Shown: one piece after another, positions 18,029 to 29,168 of the stretch
Layout of the letters: each line of letters starts with the position of its first letter
How positions within the stretch are numbered: position 1 is the first letter of the stretch
NCBI RefSeq assembly: GCF_017356015.1
Contig: NZ_JAFIQV010000012.1
Span: 1-64,000, forward strand
Origin: Azospirillum sp. SYSU D00513
GTDB taxonomy: Bacteria; Pseudomonadota; Alphaproteobacteria; Azospirillales; Azospirillaceae
Reading direction: 5' to 3'
Length of the DNA stretch: 64,000 nucleotides
Position numbers and translations under genes: made by a program
The notes under the pieces: generated by a model
Databases searched by the model: none
Told to the model about the DNA's origin: nothing
The model's input: the letters and a program-made list of their open reading frames with translations, nothing else

Positions 18029-18724
18029 ATGAACGCGAAGCTGACCCTTGCGATTTCGGCCGCGCTGCTGACCGCGGCACCCGCCGCCATGGCCCAGGTC
18101 AATTCACGGACCATGTCCGAGACCCGCTACGAGTACGACAGCCCGTCGGGCATGCCGTCCGTGAGCCCGCAGGTCCAGAGCCTGCCCGGCCAGCACAACA
18201 ACAGCTGGAGCCAGCCCCAGCACGGCTCCACCATGAGCGGCGCCCATTCGGGCATGGCCGGCTCCACCTATGGCAACTCCGCCACCTATGGCGGGTCGTC
18301 CGGCTATAGCGGTTCTTCCGGCCACGGCGGCTCGACGAATCATGGCGGCACGGCTGGCATGAGCGGTGGAATGGACGGTGGCGGCGCTCCGGCCTACAGC
18401 GGCAGCACGGGGACGGCTCCAGGCATGACGTCGGGCATGGGCCAAGGCGGCACCACGAGCAACAGCGGCGCCATGGGCATGACTGGCGGCGCCTTCTCGG
18501 GCATGGTCGAGGACCGTCCGGAAATCCGGCGCGGGCCGGGCCAGAATCCCACCGAACTGATGCAGACGACGCTGCTGAACCAGTTCAGCGCCGCTGGCTT
18601 CGTTCAGGTTCGGGACTTCCGCAAGCAGGGGCAGAGCTACATCGCCCAGGCGATGACCCCCGCCGGTGACTGGTCCACGGTCCAACTCGACCCGACGACC
18701 GGCCGGATCGAGGTGATGCGCTAA
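18029..18724 (+). CDS. Exported low-complexity Gly/Ser/Met/Thr-rich protein
   Basis: 231 aa from ATG 18029 (GAGAGGA upstream). A clear signal peptide (residues 1-22, cleavage after AMA) leads into about 130 residues made almost only of Gly, Ser, Met, Thr, Tyr, His and Asn, with repeated SGM, GGS and STYG motifs. A compact C-terminal domain (about 170-231) follows, with [20 protein letters not shown] and ending in TGRIEVMR, loosely like a PepSY domain. No cysteines. Function unknown. The stop overlaps that of the convergent YjbH-type gene. E. coli yjb loci also pair a small low-complexity exported protein with YjbH, but homology is not shown. Confidence 0.75.
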   Translation: MNAKLTLAISAALLTAAPAAMAQVNSRTMSETRYEYDSPSGMPSVSPQVQSLPGQHNNSWSQPQHGSTMSGAHSGMAGSTYGNSATYGGSSGYSGSSGHGGSTNHGGTAGMSGGMDGGGAPAYSGSTGTAPGMTSGMGQGGTTSNSGAMGMTGGAFSGMVEDRPEIRRGPGQNPTELMQTTLLNQFSAAGFVQVRDFRKQGQSYIAQAMTPAGDWSTVQLDPTTGRIEVMR

Positions 18725-20790
18725 TCGAGCAGGCGATTCCACCCGCCGGCGAGGCTCCCGAAGCCCGCCGGCGCCATGGTTTCGTACAGAGGGAACGGCC
18801 GCCGCAGGCGCTGGCCGGCATCCCGCCCCAGCGTGCGGATGGCCGTTTCCACGCTTCCACCCATGGGCAGGACGCCCGACGCCCCCAGCGGAATGCTCAG
18901 CACGACGCCCTGTTCGAGCCGTCCGCCGATCCGGCTTTGCCCGTCGCGCGGCCCTTCGGTCCAGGTCACATGGGCCGACAGGCGCAGCCCGCCCTCGAAC
19001 CGGCGGGCCAATTCCAGCGTTCCGCCCCAGTCCCCGCCCAGATAGCGGCCGAGCCGCAAGCTTCCCGTTGCCGTGCCTCCCGGCGCTTCCAAATGCAGAT
19101 TTGCATGGCCGGTCATCCGGCCGCTGCCCTGGAGGAGGTGCAAGGGATCGCCCGGTGGTCTCTTCCAGACATGGTTGATGTCCAGCCCGGCGGCCCAGCG
19201 CGCCTGGACGGGCCGGTGGAGCAGTTCCACCCCGGCACCGCCGAACATCTCCTCGAAATGGCCGGCCGTGACGCCCGCGTGCCAGTCCCGCGTGGGTGAA
19301 AGCCGCCACGCACCGTAGAGATGGTCCAGGTTCGCGCGTGGCAGGGCATAAAGGGGCAGGTCGCTGCGCACCGGCGCCTCGGCGGGCAGGGCGTTGGTGT
19401 CGAGCCAGGGGAGATTGTCGCCGAGGTTGAGGCGGATTCCGGTGCCGAGCAGGACACCGCGCCAGGGCTCCACCGACAGGTCGAGGTCGGTGTAGCTGCG
19501 CTGCACGAGCGGCGCGCTCAACTCGAACAGGCTGCTCTCCAGGGTCGGGCGCAGCGCCAGATCCCAACGCATGATCCAGTCCGGCGGGTTTACCGGGACT
19601 GGTTCGATCCGCGCCGTCCGCCAGACCTCCTCAGCGCTGCCCCGCCCATTGGCGGCGCGGGCAACCTCGCCGCGCTGGAGCGTGACGGTGGTGGCTTCCA
19701 ACCCCCCGGCACCCGTCACGACGACCAGACGCTCGGCCTCCGGCGGGGCGGAGTCGGCCAGCAGCCGGACCGCGCGTCCGGCTTCGCGGGCGAGCGGCGC
19801 CGTGCCCGAACCGGCCGGGTCCAGCCAGATGACGGCCCGGTCGCCGTCCAAGGCCGCCGCCCGTGCCGGAAGCCCCGTGGCCCGCGCCACCATCGCCAGT
19901 TCCTGGGCGGACAGTGCTGCTTCCCGTGATGGCCTCGGCCCGACGGGAGAAGGCGGGGAGGGGGCCTCCTCCCCCAGGTCTGCCGGGCCGAGCCGGACGG
20001 CGAGCCGCGCCATCAGGCGGTGCCCCTGTTCCAGGCCGGCGCCCAGCTCGACCCAGGGCAGGGGGCGCCACGCGACCCCGGCGTTGACCGGCAGGCCGGG
20101 CCGGAAGAGCGGATCGTCCTGCTGCTCGGACCGGAAGCTGTCGCCGCTGTACTCGATCTTGGTGGAAAGGCCGGGAAGGGGCGTGTGCCATTCCACCCCG
20201 CCGAACAGCGCCACCCGGTCGCCGGTGAACCAGGAGCGTGGCCCGCGCGAAGCGGGCAGGGCGGGATCGCGGTCACGGCGGAAGCGGGCGCCGAGAAAAC
20301 GCAAGGGGTTGCGCAGATGGCCGTAGCCGCCGAGCCGGCCCCAGCCCATCCCCAGGCTGGTGTCCAGATTCCACCAGCGGCGGGACAGGATCAGATACTC
20401 GCCGGCGAAGCGGCCGCGGCCGGGCGCCTGAAAGCCGGCTCCGGCGAGGTCGCGCCCGCCCAGGGCGATCTCCGGTGTCCGGGGACCCTCCTTCACCAGA
20501 CGGAGCTTGGCGTCCAGGCCGGGTTCGGTGACGCCGTAGAGACTCGGGAACAGAGATTCGCGCACGCCCACTTCAAGCCAGGGCAAAAGCTGCGCGCCGG
20601 TGAACAGGTGGCGGTGGGCCGTTCCCAGGGCGGTGTAGCCGGCGGTCACGGTCCCGTCCGGCAGGAAGCGGGCGGTCGGGGTCTGGAGCAGCCCGGCCCC
20701 GCCCCAGTCGGACAGGCTCGGAGTCAGCCCTTCCGCCCCGGCAGGGGCGGCGGTCACCAGAATGAACAGTGCCGCGGCGGTGGTCTTCAC
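18721..20790 (-). CDS. YjbH-type outer-membrane protein, exopolysaccharide-associated
   Basis: 689 aa. A signal peptide (1-19, ending AGA) is followed by PSLSDWGGAGLLQTPTARFLPDG, the YjbH/WbfB family opening in which an outer-membrane barrel begins with a conserved tryptophan-glycine segment. Long stretches of alternating beta-barrel pattern with family-like IEYSGD and LSRRWWNLD follow. YjbH proteins are linked to secretion or modification of exopolysaccharide under envelope stress. The start is GTG without a good ribosome site, so the exact start is uncertain. It lies 100 bp after the ACT regulator on the same strand, convergent with the low-complexity exported protein. Confidence 0.82.
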   Translation of the reverse strand: MKTTAAALFILVTAAPAGAEGLTPSLSDWGGAGLLQTPTARFLPDGTVTAGYTALGTAHRHLFTGAQLLPWLEVGVRESLFPSLYGVTEPGLDAKLRLVKEGPRTPEIALGGRDLAGAGFQAPGRGRFAGEYLILSRRWWNLDTSLGMGWGRLGGYGHLRNPLRFLGARFRRDRDPALPASRGPRSWFTGDRVALFGGVEWHTPLPGLSTKIEYSGDSFRSEQQDDPLFRPGLPVNAGVAWRPLPWVELGAGLEQGHRLMARLAVRLGPADLGEEAPSPPSPVGPRPSREAALSAQELAMVARATGLPARAAALDGDRAVIWLDPAGSGTAPLAREAGRAVRLLADSAPPEAERLVVVTGAGGLEATTVTLQRGEVARAANGRGSAEEVWRTARIEPVPVNPPDWIMRWDLALRPTLESSLFELSAPLVQRSYTDLDLSVEPWRGVLLGTGIRLNLGDNLPWLDTNALPAEAPVRSDLPLYALPRANLDHLYGAWRLSPTRDWHAGVTAGHFEEMFGGAGVELLHRPVQARWAAGLDINHVWKRPPGDPLHLLQGSGRMTGHANLHLEAPGGTATGSLRLGRYLGGDWGGTLELARRFEGGLRLSAHVTWTEGPRDGQSRIGGRLEQGVVLSIPLGASGVLPMGGSVETAIRTLGRDAGQRLRRPFPLYETMAPAGFGSLAGGWNRLLD

Positions 20791-20890
20791 GCGATGGTCG
20801 CAGGATCCGGGAAAGCCTCCGATTCATCGCGCGAAATGCACACTTATGCAACCATGATGACCTGTATTCCCTCCGGGCAGGAGCCGTGGC

Positions 20891-21415
20891 TCAGACCATC
20901 TGGGCCGAGCAGCCCAGCCCTAGCGCCTCGGCGGTGTTCGCCACGGCCGACAGGCAGGTCTGCGACCGTTCCGGCGGGATCGAGACGGAGAAGCGGACGC
21001 TGTAACGCCCACCGTCGCGCTCGGGCAGGGTCTGCGCGTCGAGGCGGACGATGTTCGCGTCGAACTGCGTGAAGATCTCCGACAGGCGGGCGATCAGGCC
21101 AGGCTGGTCGCCGCCGCTGACATGGACCGTATGGGTGATCCGCGCGGTGGGACCGGGGACGGGGTCCAGGGCGAAGGGCGTGACCTTGATCTGCGCCCCT
21201 TCCAGTTCCGGCACGGCGTCGAGCCCGGCCTGGACCTCCTCGACCGAGAGGCCGGCCGGCAGCTCGCACACGGCGGAAAACTCGGCGCCCGATCCCATGA
21301 CGGCGAAGGTGGCGTCCCGCAGGTTGATGCCCAGCTCGAACAGGTGCCCGGTGATCCCCGAGACCAGCCCGACCCGGTCGGCGCAGAAGGTCGATACAAG
21401 CGCGAGTGACGTCAC
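20891..21415 (-). CDS. Two-ACT-domain regulator, glycine cleavage repressor (GcvR)-like
   Basis: 174 aa with two ACT domains (about 3-80 and 90-170). Each starts with a short strand and a DRVGLVSGITGHLFELGINL or DQPGLIARLSEIFTQFDANI helix, the ligand-binding ACT pattern. No enzyme or DNA-binding domain is attached. This layout matches GcvR-like proteins, which control the glycine cleavage system in enterobacteria through GcvA. No gcvA-like gene is in this window, and the gcv operon 23 kb away has a glycine riboswitch, so the target here is uncertain. The GTG start has GGGAGG five bases upstream. Confidence 0.82.
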   Translation of the reverse strand: MTSLALVSTFCADRVGLVSGITGHLFELGINLRDATFAVMGSGAEFSAVCELPAGLSVEEVQAGLDAVPELEGAQIKVTPFALDPVPGPTARITHTVHVSGGDQPGLIARLSEIFTQFDANIVRLDAQTLPERDGGRYSVRFSVSIPPERSQTCLSAVANTAEALGLGCSAQMV

Positions 21416-21470
21416 CTTATCCTCCCATTTCCTTTGTCGTGCGGAGCCTGCCGCTGCCCATGGATGGCAA

Positions 21471-21505
21471 AAAGGCCCCTCCTCCGCAAGGGAGGAGGGG
21501 CCTTC
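21471..21505 (-). terminator. Intrinsic terminator of tldD
   Basis: A perfect 14-bp stem (21473-21486 with 21492-21505) and a five-base loop. On the minus strand it is followed by TTTTT. It starts 15 bp after the tldD stop and separates tldD from the ACT regulator. Confidence 0.9.
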
Positions 21506-21519
21506 GGAGGCTCGGGCCC

Positions 21520-22953
21520 TCAGGCGGCTGTGCCGCCGACCGTCAGCCCGTCGAGGCGCAGGGTCGGCTGGCCGACGCCGACCGGCACACCCTGGCCGTC
21601 CTTGCCGCAGGTGCCGATGCCGGGATCGAGCTGGCTGTCGTTGCCGATCATCGACACGCGGGTCAGCGCATCGGCGCCGCTGCCGATCAGGGTGGCGCCC
21701 TTCACCGCCGGCCCGATCTTGCCGTCCTCGATCAGGTAGGCTTCCGAGGCGGAGAAGACGAACTTGCCGTTGGTGATGTCCACCTGGCCGCCACCGAAGT
21801 TCTTGGCGTAGATGCCCTTCTTCACCGAGGAGATGATTTCGTCCGGCGTGTGGTTGCCGTTGCGCATGACGGTGTTGGTCATGCGCGGCATCGGGTGGTA
21901 GGCGAAGCTCTGGCGCCGGCCGTTCCCGGTCGGGCGCGCGCCCATCAGCCGGGCGTTCATGCGGTCCTGCATGAAGCCGACGAGGATGCCGTCCTCGATC
22001 AGCGTCGTGCTCTGGCCGGGCGTGCCCTCGTCGTCCACGCTGATCGAGCCGCGGGCGTTCTCGATGGTGCCGTCGTCAACGATGGTGACGCCGGGGGCGG
22101 CGATGCGCTGGCCCATCAGCCCGGCGAAGGCCGAGGTCTTCTTCCGGTTGAAGTCGCCCTCCAGCCCGTGGCCGATGGCCTCGTGCAGCAGGATGCCGGG
22201 CCAGCCGTTGCCGAGCACGACCGTCATCTCGCCGGCCGGCGCCGGGACGGAGGAGAGGTTGACCAGGGCCTGGCGCATCGCCTCGTCCACGAAGCCGCGC
22301 CAGGTGTCCGGGCGGACGTAATGCTCATAGCTGACGCGGCCACCGCCGCCGCAGCTTCCCGTCTCCATGCGCTCGCCCTCGGCCATCACCACGGACACGT
22401 TCAACCGCACCAGCGGGCGCAGGTCGGCGACGCGCACGCCGTCGGCGCGCAGGATCTGCACCGCCTGCCATTCGCCGCTGATCGAGCAGCTCACCTGACG
22501 GACGCGCGAATCCTTGCCGCGCGCGTAGGCGTCGATGTCGGCCAGCAGCTTCACCTTCGTCTCGAAGGGGATGATGTGCAGCGGGTTGTCGGGGATGTAG
22601 AGCGCGCGGTTGGTGCCGGGCGGGGGCTCGGCGATGGTGCCGTTGTGCCCGGCCTGGACCGCCTGCACGGTGGAGGCCGCGCGGCGGATCGCCTCCTCGG
22701 ACAGGGTCGAGGCGTGGGCGTAGCCCGTCGCCTCGCCGGCGATGGAGCGCAGCCCGAAGCCCTGGGTCGTGTCGAAGCTGGCCGACTTCAGCTTGCCGTC
22801 GTCCCAGCCCAGCGATTCGCTCTGGGCATATTCGAGGAACAGTTCGCCGTCGTCGGCCCCGCGCAGGGCATCGGCTACGACGCTTTCCACGCGGGACCGG
22901 TCCAGGCCGGCGCGGTTGAAGAACAGGTCGTCTGTGATGGCAAGCGCGCTCAT
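21520..22953 (-). CDS. tldD: Metalloprotease TldD
   Basis: 477 aa, full length for the TldD subunit. The zinc site HEAIGH (257-262) followed by GLEGDFNRKKTSAF is the TldD signature; a third ligand Cys is expected near the C-terminal IGTCGKDGQG. TldD with its catalytically silent partner TldE/PmbA forms a heterodimer that degrades unfolded peptides and matures some ribosomal peptides. The partner gene is not in the window. It diverges from the DUF3422 gene across a 221-bp spacer, and its 3' end is closed by a strong terminator. Confidence 0.95.
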   Translation of the reverse strand: MSALAITDDLFFNRAGLDRSRVESVVADALRGADDGELFLEYAQSESLGWDDGKLKSASFDTTQGFGLRSIAGEATGYAHASTLSEEAIRRAASTVQAVQAGHNGTIAEPPPGTNRALYIPDNPLHIIPFETKVKLLADIDAYARGKDSRVRQVSCSISGEWQAVQILRADGVRVADLRPLVRLNVSVVMAEGERMETGSCGGGGRVSYEHYVRPDTWRGFVDEAMRQALVNLSSVPAPAGEMTVVLGNGWPGILLHEAIGHGLEGDFNRKKTSAFAGLMGQRIAAPGVTIVDDGTIENARGSISVDDEGTPGQSTTLIEDGILVGFMQDRMNARLMGARPTGNGRRQSFAYHPMPRMTNTVMRNGNHTPDEIISSVKKGIYAKNFGGGQVDITNGKFVFSASEAYLIEDGKIGPAVKGATLIGSGADALTRVSMIGNDSQLDPGIGTCGKDGQGVPVGVGQPTLRLDGLTVGGTAA

Positions 22954-23174
22954 GGGGACTCCGGGCTCTTGTGCTTTGGTGCGAGGTGTGCGGAAGTCGG
23001 CTCAGGACCGGCCGTCGAACCGCCACCGTCAGCCGCGCGACCGCGGGCGTGACATCAATAGTGTGGCGACGGCGCGGCCTTCCGGCAAGGCTTGCGCGCC
23101 CCGTGCGCGCCGATCGGCCGGCTGGACGATAAAGATCGGACCATAAAGATAAGACGGCAATGGGAGGAGCAACC

Positions 23175-24536
23175 GTGACCGAGGAGACCGCCGCGCGGCC
23201 CGGCGGCGCCGGAGGGACGGCGCCGGGAGCGCGGCTCCTGAAGGACCACCCGCTGCGGGTGACGCTGACCAACGAGGTGCATGCCCGCCCGCCGGAACTG
23301 CTGCGCCCGCCCACCCGCGGGACGCTGCTGGCGATGTTCTCGGGCGAGGGAACGACCGGCGACGACCTGAGCCACCTGGCCCGGCTGTGCGCCTGGGCCG
23401 GCGTTCCGCCGCCGGCGCCCGACGCCACCCATTACAGCGGCAGTTTCGGCAGCTTCCGCCTGAAGTGGGAGCGCCACACCGAGTTTTCGACATGGTCGGT
23501 CTTCCGTCCGACCGCCCCGGCCGCGGCACTCGACCCCTTCCTGGAACCGGCGCTGGACGCGGTTCCCCGCGACTGGCTGGCGGCGCTGCCCGGCGAATTG
23601 ATGGCCGGCATCCACATCGTCGTGCTCGACAACGGCGCACCCGTCCCGACGCCCGAGACGCTGGAGGCGATCTTCGGTTCGGACCGCTATGTCGGCTCCC
23701 GCGTCGCGGGCGGCACGGCGACGGCCTGGACCGATTTCCGCATCCATGGCGACAATTTCTCGCGGATCCTGGTGGTCGATCATTCGATGACCGGAAACCA
23801 GACCGGACGGACCGTGCAGCGGCTGTTCGAGATCGAGACCTACCGCATCATGGCGCTGATGGCGCTGCCCGAGGCGCGCCGCGCCCTGCCGGACATCGGG
23901 CGGATCGAGGCGGAGCTGGCCGAGCTGACCAGCCGCATGGCGGCCATCGAGGGGCTGGAGGACGAGCGCGACCTGCTCGGGCGCCTGACACGCCTCGCCG
24001 CCCGCACCGAGCAGATCTCCGCCGAGACCGCCTACCGCTTCGGGGCCGCGCGCGCCTACTACCTGCTGGTGCGCAAGCGCATCGAGGAGCTTCGCGAGGT
24101 GCGCATCGAAGGCGTGCCGATGATCGCCGAGTTCATGGAGCGCCGCCTCGCCCCGGCGCTTCGCACCTGCGAGGCGGCCCAGACGCGTCTGGAGATGCTG
24201 TCGCAGCGCGTCGCGCGCGCCAGCAACCTGCTGCGCACGCGGGTCGAGATCGCGGTGGAAGGCCAGAACGCGGAGCTGCTGCGCTCCATGGACAGCCGCG
24301 CCCACGCGCAGCTCCGCCTTCAGGAGACGGTGGAGGGGCTTTCCGTCGTCGCCATCAGCTACTATGGCGTGGGCATCCTGGGCTACGCGGCCAAGGCGCT
24401 GAAGGGCATGGGCGTGCCGCTGAACCCGGACCTGGTCACCGGCATCGGCATTCCGGTCGTGCTCTTCGCGGTCTGGACCGGGGTCCGCCGCATCCGCAGG
24501 GTGCTGGTCGAGCCGTCGGACGCGCCGCACGGTTGA
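23175..24536 (+). CDS. DUF3422 family membrane-associated protein
   Basis: 453 aa from GTG 23175, chosen because GGGAGG lies seven bases upstream; an ATG five codons earlier has no ribosome site and itself overlaps that GGGAGG. Features: LKDHPLRVTLTNEVHARPPE near the N-terminus (the most conserved DUF3422 segment), a middle alpha-helical, partly coiled region (about 255-385) and two hydrophobic helices near the C-terminus (about 393-440) separated by NPDLVTGIGIP. The layout loosely recalls CorA-type channels, with a long helix before two C-terminal membrane segments. Function is unknown. Confidence 0.85.
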   Translation: MTEETAARPGGAGGTAPGARLLKDHPLRVTLTNEVHARPPELLRPPTRGTLLAMFSGEGTTGDDLSHLARLCAWAGVPPPAPDATHYSGSFGSFRLKWERHTEFSTWSVFRPTAPAAALDPFLEPALDAVPRDWLAALPGELMAGIHIVVLDNGAPVPTPETLEAIFGSDRYVGSRVAGGTATAWTDFRIHGDNFSRILVVDHSMTGNQTGRTVQRLFEIETYRIMALMALPEARRALPDIGRIEAELAELTSRMAAIEGLEDERDLLGRLTRLAARTEQISAETAYRFGAARAYYLLVRKRIEELREVRIEGVPMIAEFMERRLAPALRTCEAAQTRLEMLSQRVARASNLLRTRVEIAVEGQNAELLRSMDSRAHAQLRLQETVEGLSVVAISYYGVGILGYAAKALKGMGVPLNPDLVTGIGIPVVLFAVWTGVRRIRRVLVEPSDAPHG

Positions 24537-24942
24537 GCCTGCGGCCGGCCGGAGGGAGTGCCGGAGTCGCGCCCTTCCGGCTTGGGCTCGGCCGTTTCGT
24601 TGGGCATGCGAACTTCTGCGACACGCCGTCGCAGCCGCCCGCCGCCGATGGTATCCAGCCGATATCGTCCTATAATTCCAACCGGATGAGAGGCGCGCGG
24701 CACCCTCCCGGGCAAGAGAGGAATCCCTTGTATCCACGATGGCCGGAAGGCTAAGTTGCCGCGCGGAAACGGGTCGCCCCCTTGTGGAGGCGATCTTTGC
24801 ATATTCCGGCGCCAGCCACGACGCCCACCCGATGAACAGGACCGACGGAGGTTGGTTCCGGCCATCCGGGCGGCGGCGGTGCCGGCGAGAACGATGACGA
24901 CCGCGGACCGGAACCGACGCCGCGGCAATGAGAGGGTTGGGG
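24537..24942. other. 406-bp leader/promoter stretch of the cytochrome oxidase operon
   Basis: No gene is supported here. A perfect TATAAT occurs at 24671-24676, but no good -35 element stands at the right distance, so it is only a candidate promoter. From there the leader to ctaC would be about 260 nt, long enough to hold regulation. No known riboswitch motif is recognised. Confidence 0.45.
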
Positions 24943-25773
24943 ATGAAGAGGCAGACCCTGTTCGCCGCCGCGCTGGCGGCGGTGGTTTCGTTGATTGGAT
25001 TTTCGGGAATCGCGTCCGCGGACCAGCCCCATCCCTGGCAGTTGGGGCTTCAGGATGCGGTGACCCCGGTCAAGCACCTGATGGACTCCTTCCATAACCT
25101 GCTGACGGTGATCATCGTCGCCATCACGCTGTTCGTGCTGGCGCTTCTGGTTTACATCGGCGTCCGGTTCAACCGGAACGCCAACCCGAACCCGTCGAAG
25201 ACGACCCACCACACGCTGCTGGAAGTTGCCTGGACGGTCGTCCCGGTGATCATCCTGATCGTGATCGCCGTGCCGTCCTTCAAGCTGCTCTACGTGGCCG
25301 AGCAGGTGCCGGAGTCCGAGATGACCGTGAAGGTCACCGGCCGCCAGTGGTACTGGGACTACGAGTATCCGGATCACGGCGACATCGCCTTCTCCAGCTA
25401 CATGGTGCAGGACGATGCGCTGAAGCCGGGCCAGCCGCGCCTGCTCGAGGTCGACAACCGCGTCGTGGTTCCCGTCGACACGACCGTGCGCCTGATCGTC
25501 ACCGGCGGCGACGTGATCCATGCCTGGACCATTCCCGCCTTCGGCGTGAAGAAGGACGCCATTCCGGGCCGCATCAACGAGACCTGGTTCAAGGCCGAGA
25601 AGGAAGGCGTCTATTACGGCCAGTGCTCGGAGATCTGCGGCGTCAACCACGGCTTCATGCCCATCGCCGTCGAGGTCGTCTCCAAGGACGCCTTCGCCGC
25701 CTGGGTGGAGAAGGCCAAGGTCGCCTTCGGCCCGAACCGGGGCAACAAGGACGTGGCGCAGGTCGCCCAGTGA
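24943..25773 (+). CDS. ctaC: Cytochrome c oxidase subunit II
   Basis: 276 aa from ATG 24943; an ATG five codons earlier has no ribosome site. A signal peptide (cleavage about SASA-DQ) is followed by two membrane helices (about 55-75 and 93-115), then the periplasmic cupredoxin domain. The CuA ligands are all present: His 193, and the block CSEICGVNHGFM with Cys 228, Glu 230, Cys 232, His 236 and Met 239. GRQWYWDYEYPD is the conserved aromatic patch for electron entry from cytochrome c. There is no fused cytochrome c domain, so this is an aa3-type enzyme. First gene of the oxidase operon. Confidence 0.97.
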   Translation: MKRQTLFAAALAAVVSLIGFSGIASADQPHPWQLGLQDAVTPVKHLMDSFHNLLTVIIVAITLFVLALLVYIGVRFNRNANPNPSKTTHHTLLEVAWTVVPVIILIVIAVPSFKLLYVAEQVPESEMTVKVTGRQWYWDYEYPDHGDIAFSSYMVQDDALKPGQPRLLEVDNRVVVPVDTTVRLIVTGGDVIHAWTIPAFGVKKDAIPGRINETWFKAEKEGVYYGQCSEICGVNHGFMPIAVEVVSKDAFAAWVEKAKVAFGPNRGNKDVAQVAQ

Positions 25774-27423
<1,650 letters not shown>

Positions 27424-27476
27424 GCGGAACGGGCCGGGGGTGACCCCGGCCCACGGTATGGCAAGGATGAACGACC

Positions 27477-28391
27477 ATGACTGACATGACACTCGAACGG
27501 ATCTCGGACCCGCAGCTCACGGGTGCCTCGCCCGGTGACTACCTCGAGCTTCTGAAGCCGCGTGTCATGTCGCTGGTGGTGTTCTCGGGCCTGGCCGGCA
27601 TGGTCGTGGCTCCCGGGCACATCCACCCGATCCTCGCGGCGGTCGCGGTGCTCTGCATCGCGGTCGGCGCCGGCGCCTCGGGCGCCATCAACATGTGGTA
27701 TGACCGCGACATCGACGCGGTGATGAGCCGCACCGCCCGGCGCCCGATCCCGTCGGGCCGGGTCCAGCCGGACGAGGCGCTCGCCTTCGGCGTGATCCTC
27801 GCCGCGGCCTCGGTCCTGGTCATGGGGCTGGCGGTGAACTGGGCGGCGGCGGCGATCCTGGCGCTGTCCATCGGCTTCTACGTCTTCGTCTACACCATGT
27901 GGCTGAAGCGCAGCACGCCGCAGAACATCGTGATCGGCGGCGCCGCCGGCGCCTTCCCGCCGATGATCGGCTGGGCGGCTGTGACGGGCGGCGTTGAACT
28001 TCCGTCGGTCCTGCTCTTCCTGCTGATCTTCCTGTGGACGCCGCCGCACTTCTGGGCGCTGGCGCTTTACCGGAGCGGCGATTACGAGCGGGCGGGCGTG
28101 CCGATGATGCCGGTCGTGGCGGGCGCCGCCTCGACCAAGCGGCAGATGTTCTTCTACACGGTCCTTCTGCTGCCGGTCGCGGTCTCGCCCTACCTCGTGG
28201 GGATCGCCGGCCCGGTCTATCTCGCCGGATCTTTGGTGCTGAACGCGCTGTTCCTGCTGTGCGCGGCGCGCGTGCTGCGCGCGGGCGACGACAAGCCGGC
28301 CAAGCAGATGTTCGGCTTCTCGATCCTTTATCTCTTCGCGCTGTTCGGCCTGATGATGGGCGAGCACGTCGTTTCCGGACTGGTGGGGTGA
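27477..28391 (+). CDS. ctaB: Protohaem IX farnesyltransferase (haem O synthase)
   Basis: 304 aa with about nine membrane helices of the UbiA prenyltransferase family. The first Asp-rich site is [23 protein letters not shown], typical of haem O synthase, and the second region has [17 protein letters not shown]. It attaches farnesyl to haem b to make haem O, the precursor of haem A for CtaD. It sits 53 bp after ctaD and is followed after 5 bp by the small CoxF-like gene. No ctaA (haem A synthase) gene is in the window. Confidence 0.97.
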   Translation: MTDMTLERISDPQLTGASPGDYLELLKPRVMSLVVFSGLAGMVVAPGHIHPILAAVAVLCIAVGAGASGAINMWYDRDIDAVMSRTARRPIPSGRVQPDEALAFGVILAAASVLVMGLAVNWAAAAILALSIGFYVFVYTMWLKRSTPQNIVIGGAAGAFPPMIGWAAVTGGVELPSVLLFLLIFLWTPPHFWALALYRSGDYERAGVPMMPVVAGAASTKRQMFFYTVLLLPVAVSPYLVGIAGPVYLAGSLVLNALFLLCAARVLRAGDDKPAKQMFGFSILYLFALFGLMMGEHVVSGLVG

Positions 28392-28396
28392 TCGCC

Positions 28397-28522
28397 ATGG
28401 ACGAATCCGAAATCCAACGCCGCAAGCGGCTGCGCGGGCGGAATCTCGCCGTGCTCTTCGCGCTTTTGGCCCTGGTCGCCCTGTTCTACGTGATCACCAT
28501 CGTCCGCATGGGCGGACACTGA
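28397..28522 (+). CDS. CoxF-like small cytochrome oxidase protein
   Basis: 41 aa, below the size many gene finders keep. A charged N-terminus (MDESEIQRRKRLRGRN) leads to one membrane helix (about 18-36) and a short VRMGGH tail. Its place between ctaB and ctaG, with 5-bp and 13-bp gaps, is where alphaproteobacteria carry the small CoxF-type protein, thought to help oxidase assembly. The call rests on position, size and the basic-then-hydrophobic pattern. Confidence 0.75.
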   Translation: MDESEIQRRKRLRGRNLAVLFALLALVALFYVITIVRMGGH

Positions 28523-28535
28523 CGGGGGTCTCGCG

Positions 28536-29150
28536 ATGAACGACAAGCTGAAGCGGCGCAACCGCATGGTGATGGTCTCGCTGTTCGGCATCGTGGCCGG
28601 CATGGTGGGTCTCGCCTACGCGTCCGTGCCGCTCTACAACCTGTTCTGCCAGGTGACGGGCTTCGGCGGGACGACCCAGCGGGCCGAGGCCGGCGCCGAA
28701 CGCGTGGTGGACCGCAAGGTCACGGTCCGCTTCAACGCGGACGTGAACAACAAGCTGCCCTGGGCCTTCCGGCCGGAGCAGAAGGAAGTCGCCCTCAAGC
28801 TGGGCGAGACCGGGCTCGCCGCCTACCGCGCGGAGAACCGGTCCGACAAGCCCACGGTCGGCACGGCCACCTACAACGTCACGCCGGACAAGGCGGGCAA
28901 GTATTTCAACAAGATCGAATGCTTCTGCTTCACCGAGCAGGTGTTGCAGCCGGGACAGTCGGTGGACATGCCGGTCGCCTTCTTCGTCGATCCGGCCATG
29001 GCCGAGGATCCGGCGATGGAGGACGTCACCACCATCACCCTGTCCTACACCTTCTTCCGCGCCCTGGACGCCGACGCGGTCCTGGCGCAGCAGGCGAATC
29101 AACAAGGCTCTAGCGATAAGGCGGCGCCCAGCGCCACCGCGACGAACTAA
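28536..29150 (+). CDS. ctaG: Cytochrome c oxidase assembly protein CtaG (Cox11)
   Basis: 204 aa. One N-terminal membrane helix (about 11-31) is followed by the periplasmic Cox11 domain: ASVPLYNLFCQVTGFGGTTQ, LPWAFRPEQ, and the copper-binding KIECFCFTEQVLQPGQ with its CFCF pair, then MPVAFFVDP. It delivers copper to the CuB centre of CtaD. A Ser/Ala-rich tail ends the protein. Co-transcribed in the oxidase operon. Confidence 0.96.
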   Translation: MNDKLKRRNRMVMVSLFGIVAGMVGLAYASVPLYNLFCQVTGFGGTTQRAEAGAERVVDRKVTVRFNADVNNKLPWAFRPEQKEVALKLGETGLAAYRAENRSDKPTVGTATYNVTPDKAGKYFNKIECFCFTEQVLQPGQSVDMPVAFFVDPAMAEDPAMEDVTTITLSYTFFRALDADAVLAQQANQQGSSDKAAPSATATN

Positions 29151-29168
29151 CATATCGGGTTGGAGAAG

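Noticed and set aside
24671-24676. TATAAT as the promoter of the oxidase operon
   Set aside because: No convincing -35 element at 16-18 bases. Kept only as a candidate in the note on 24537-24942.
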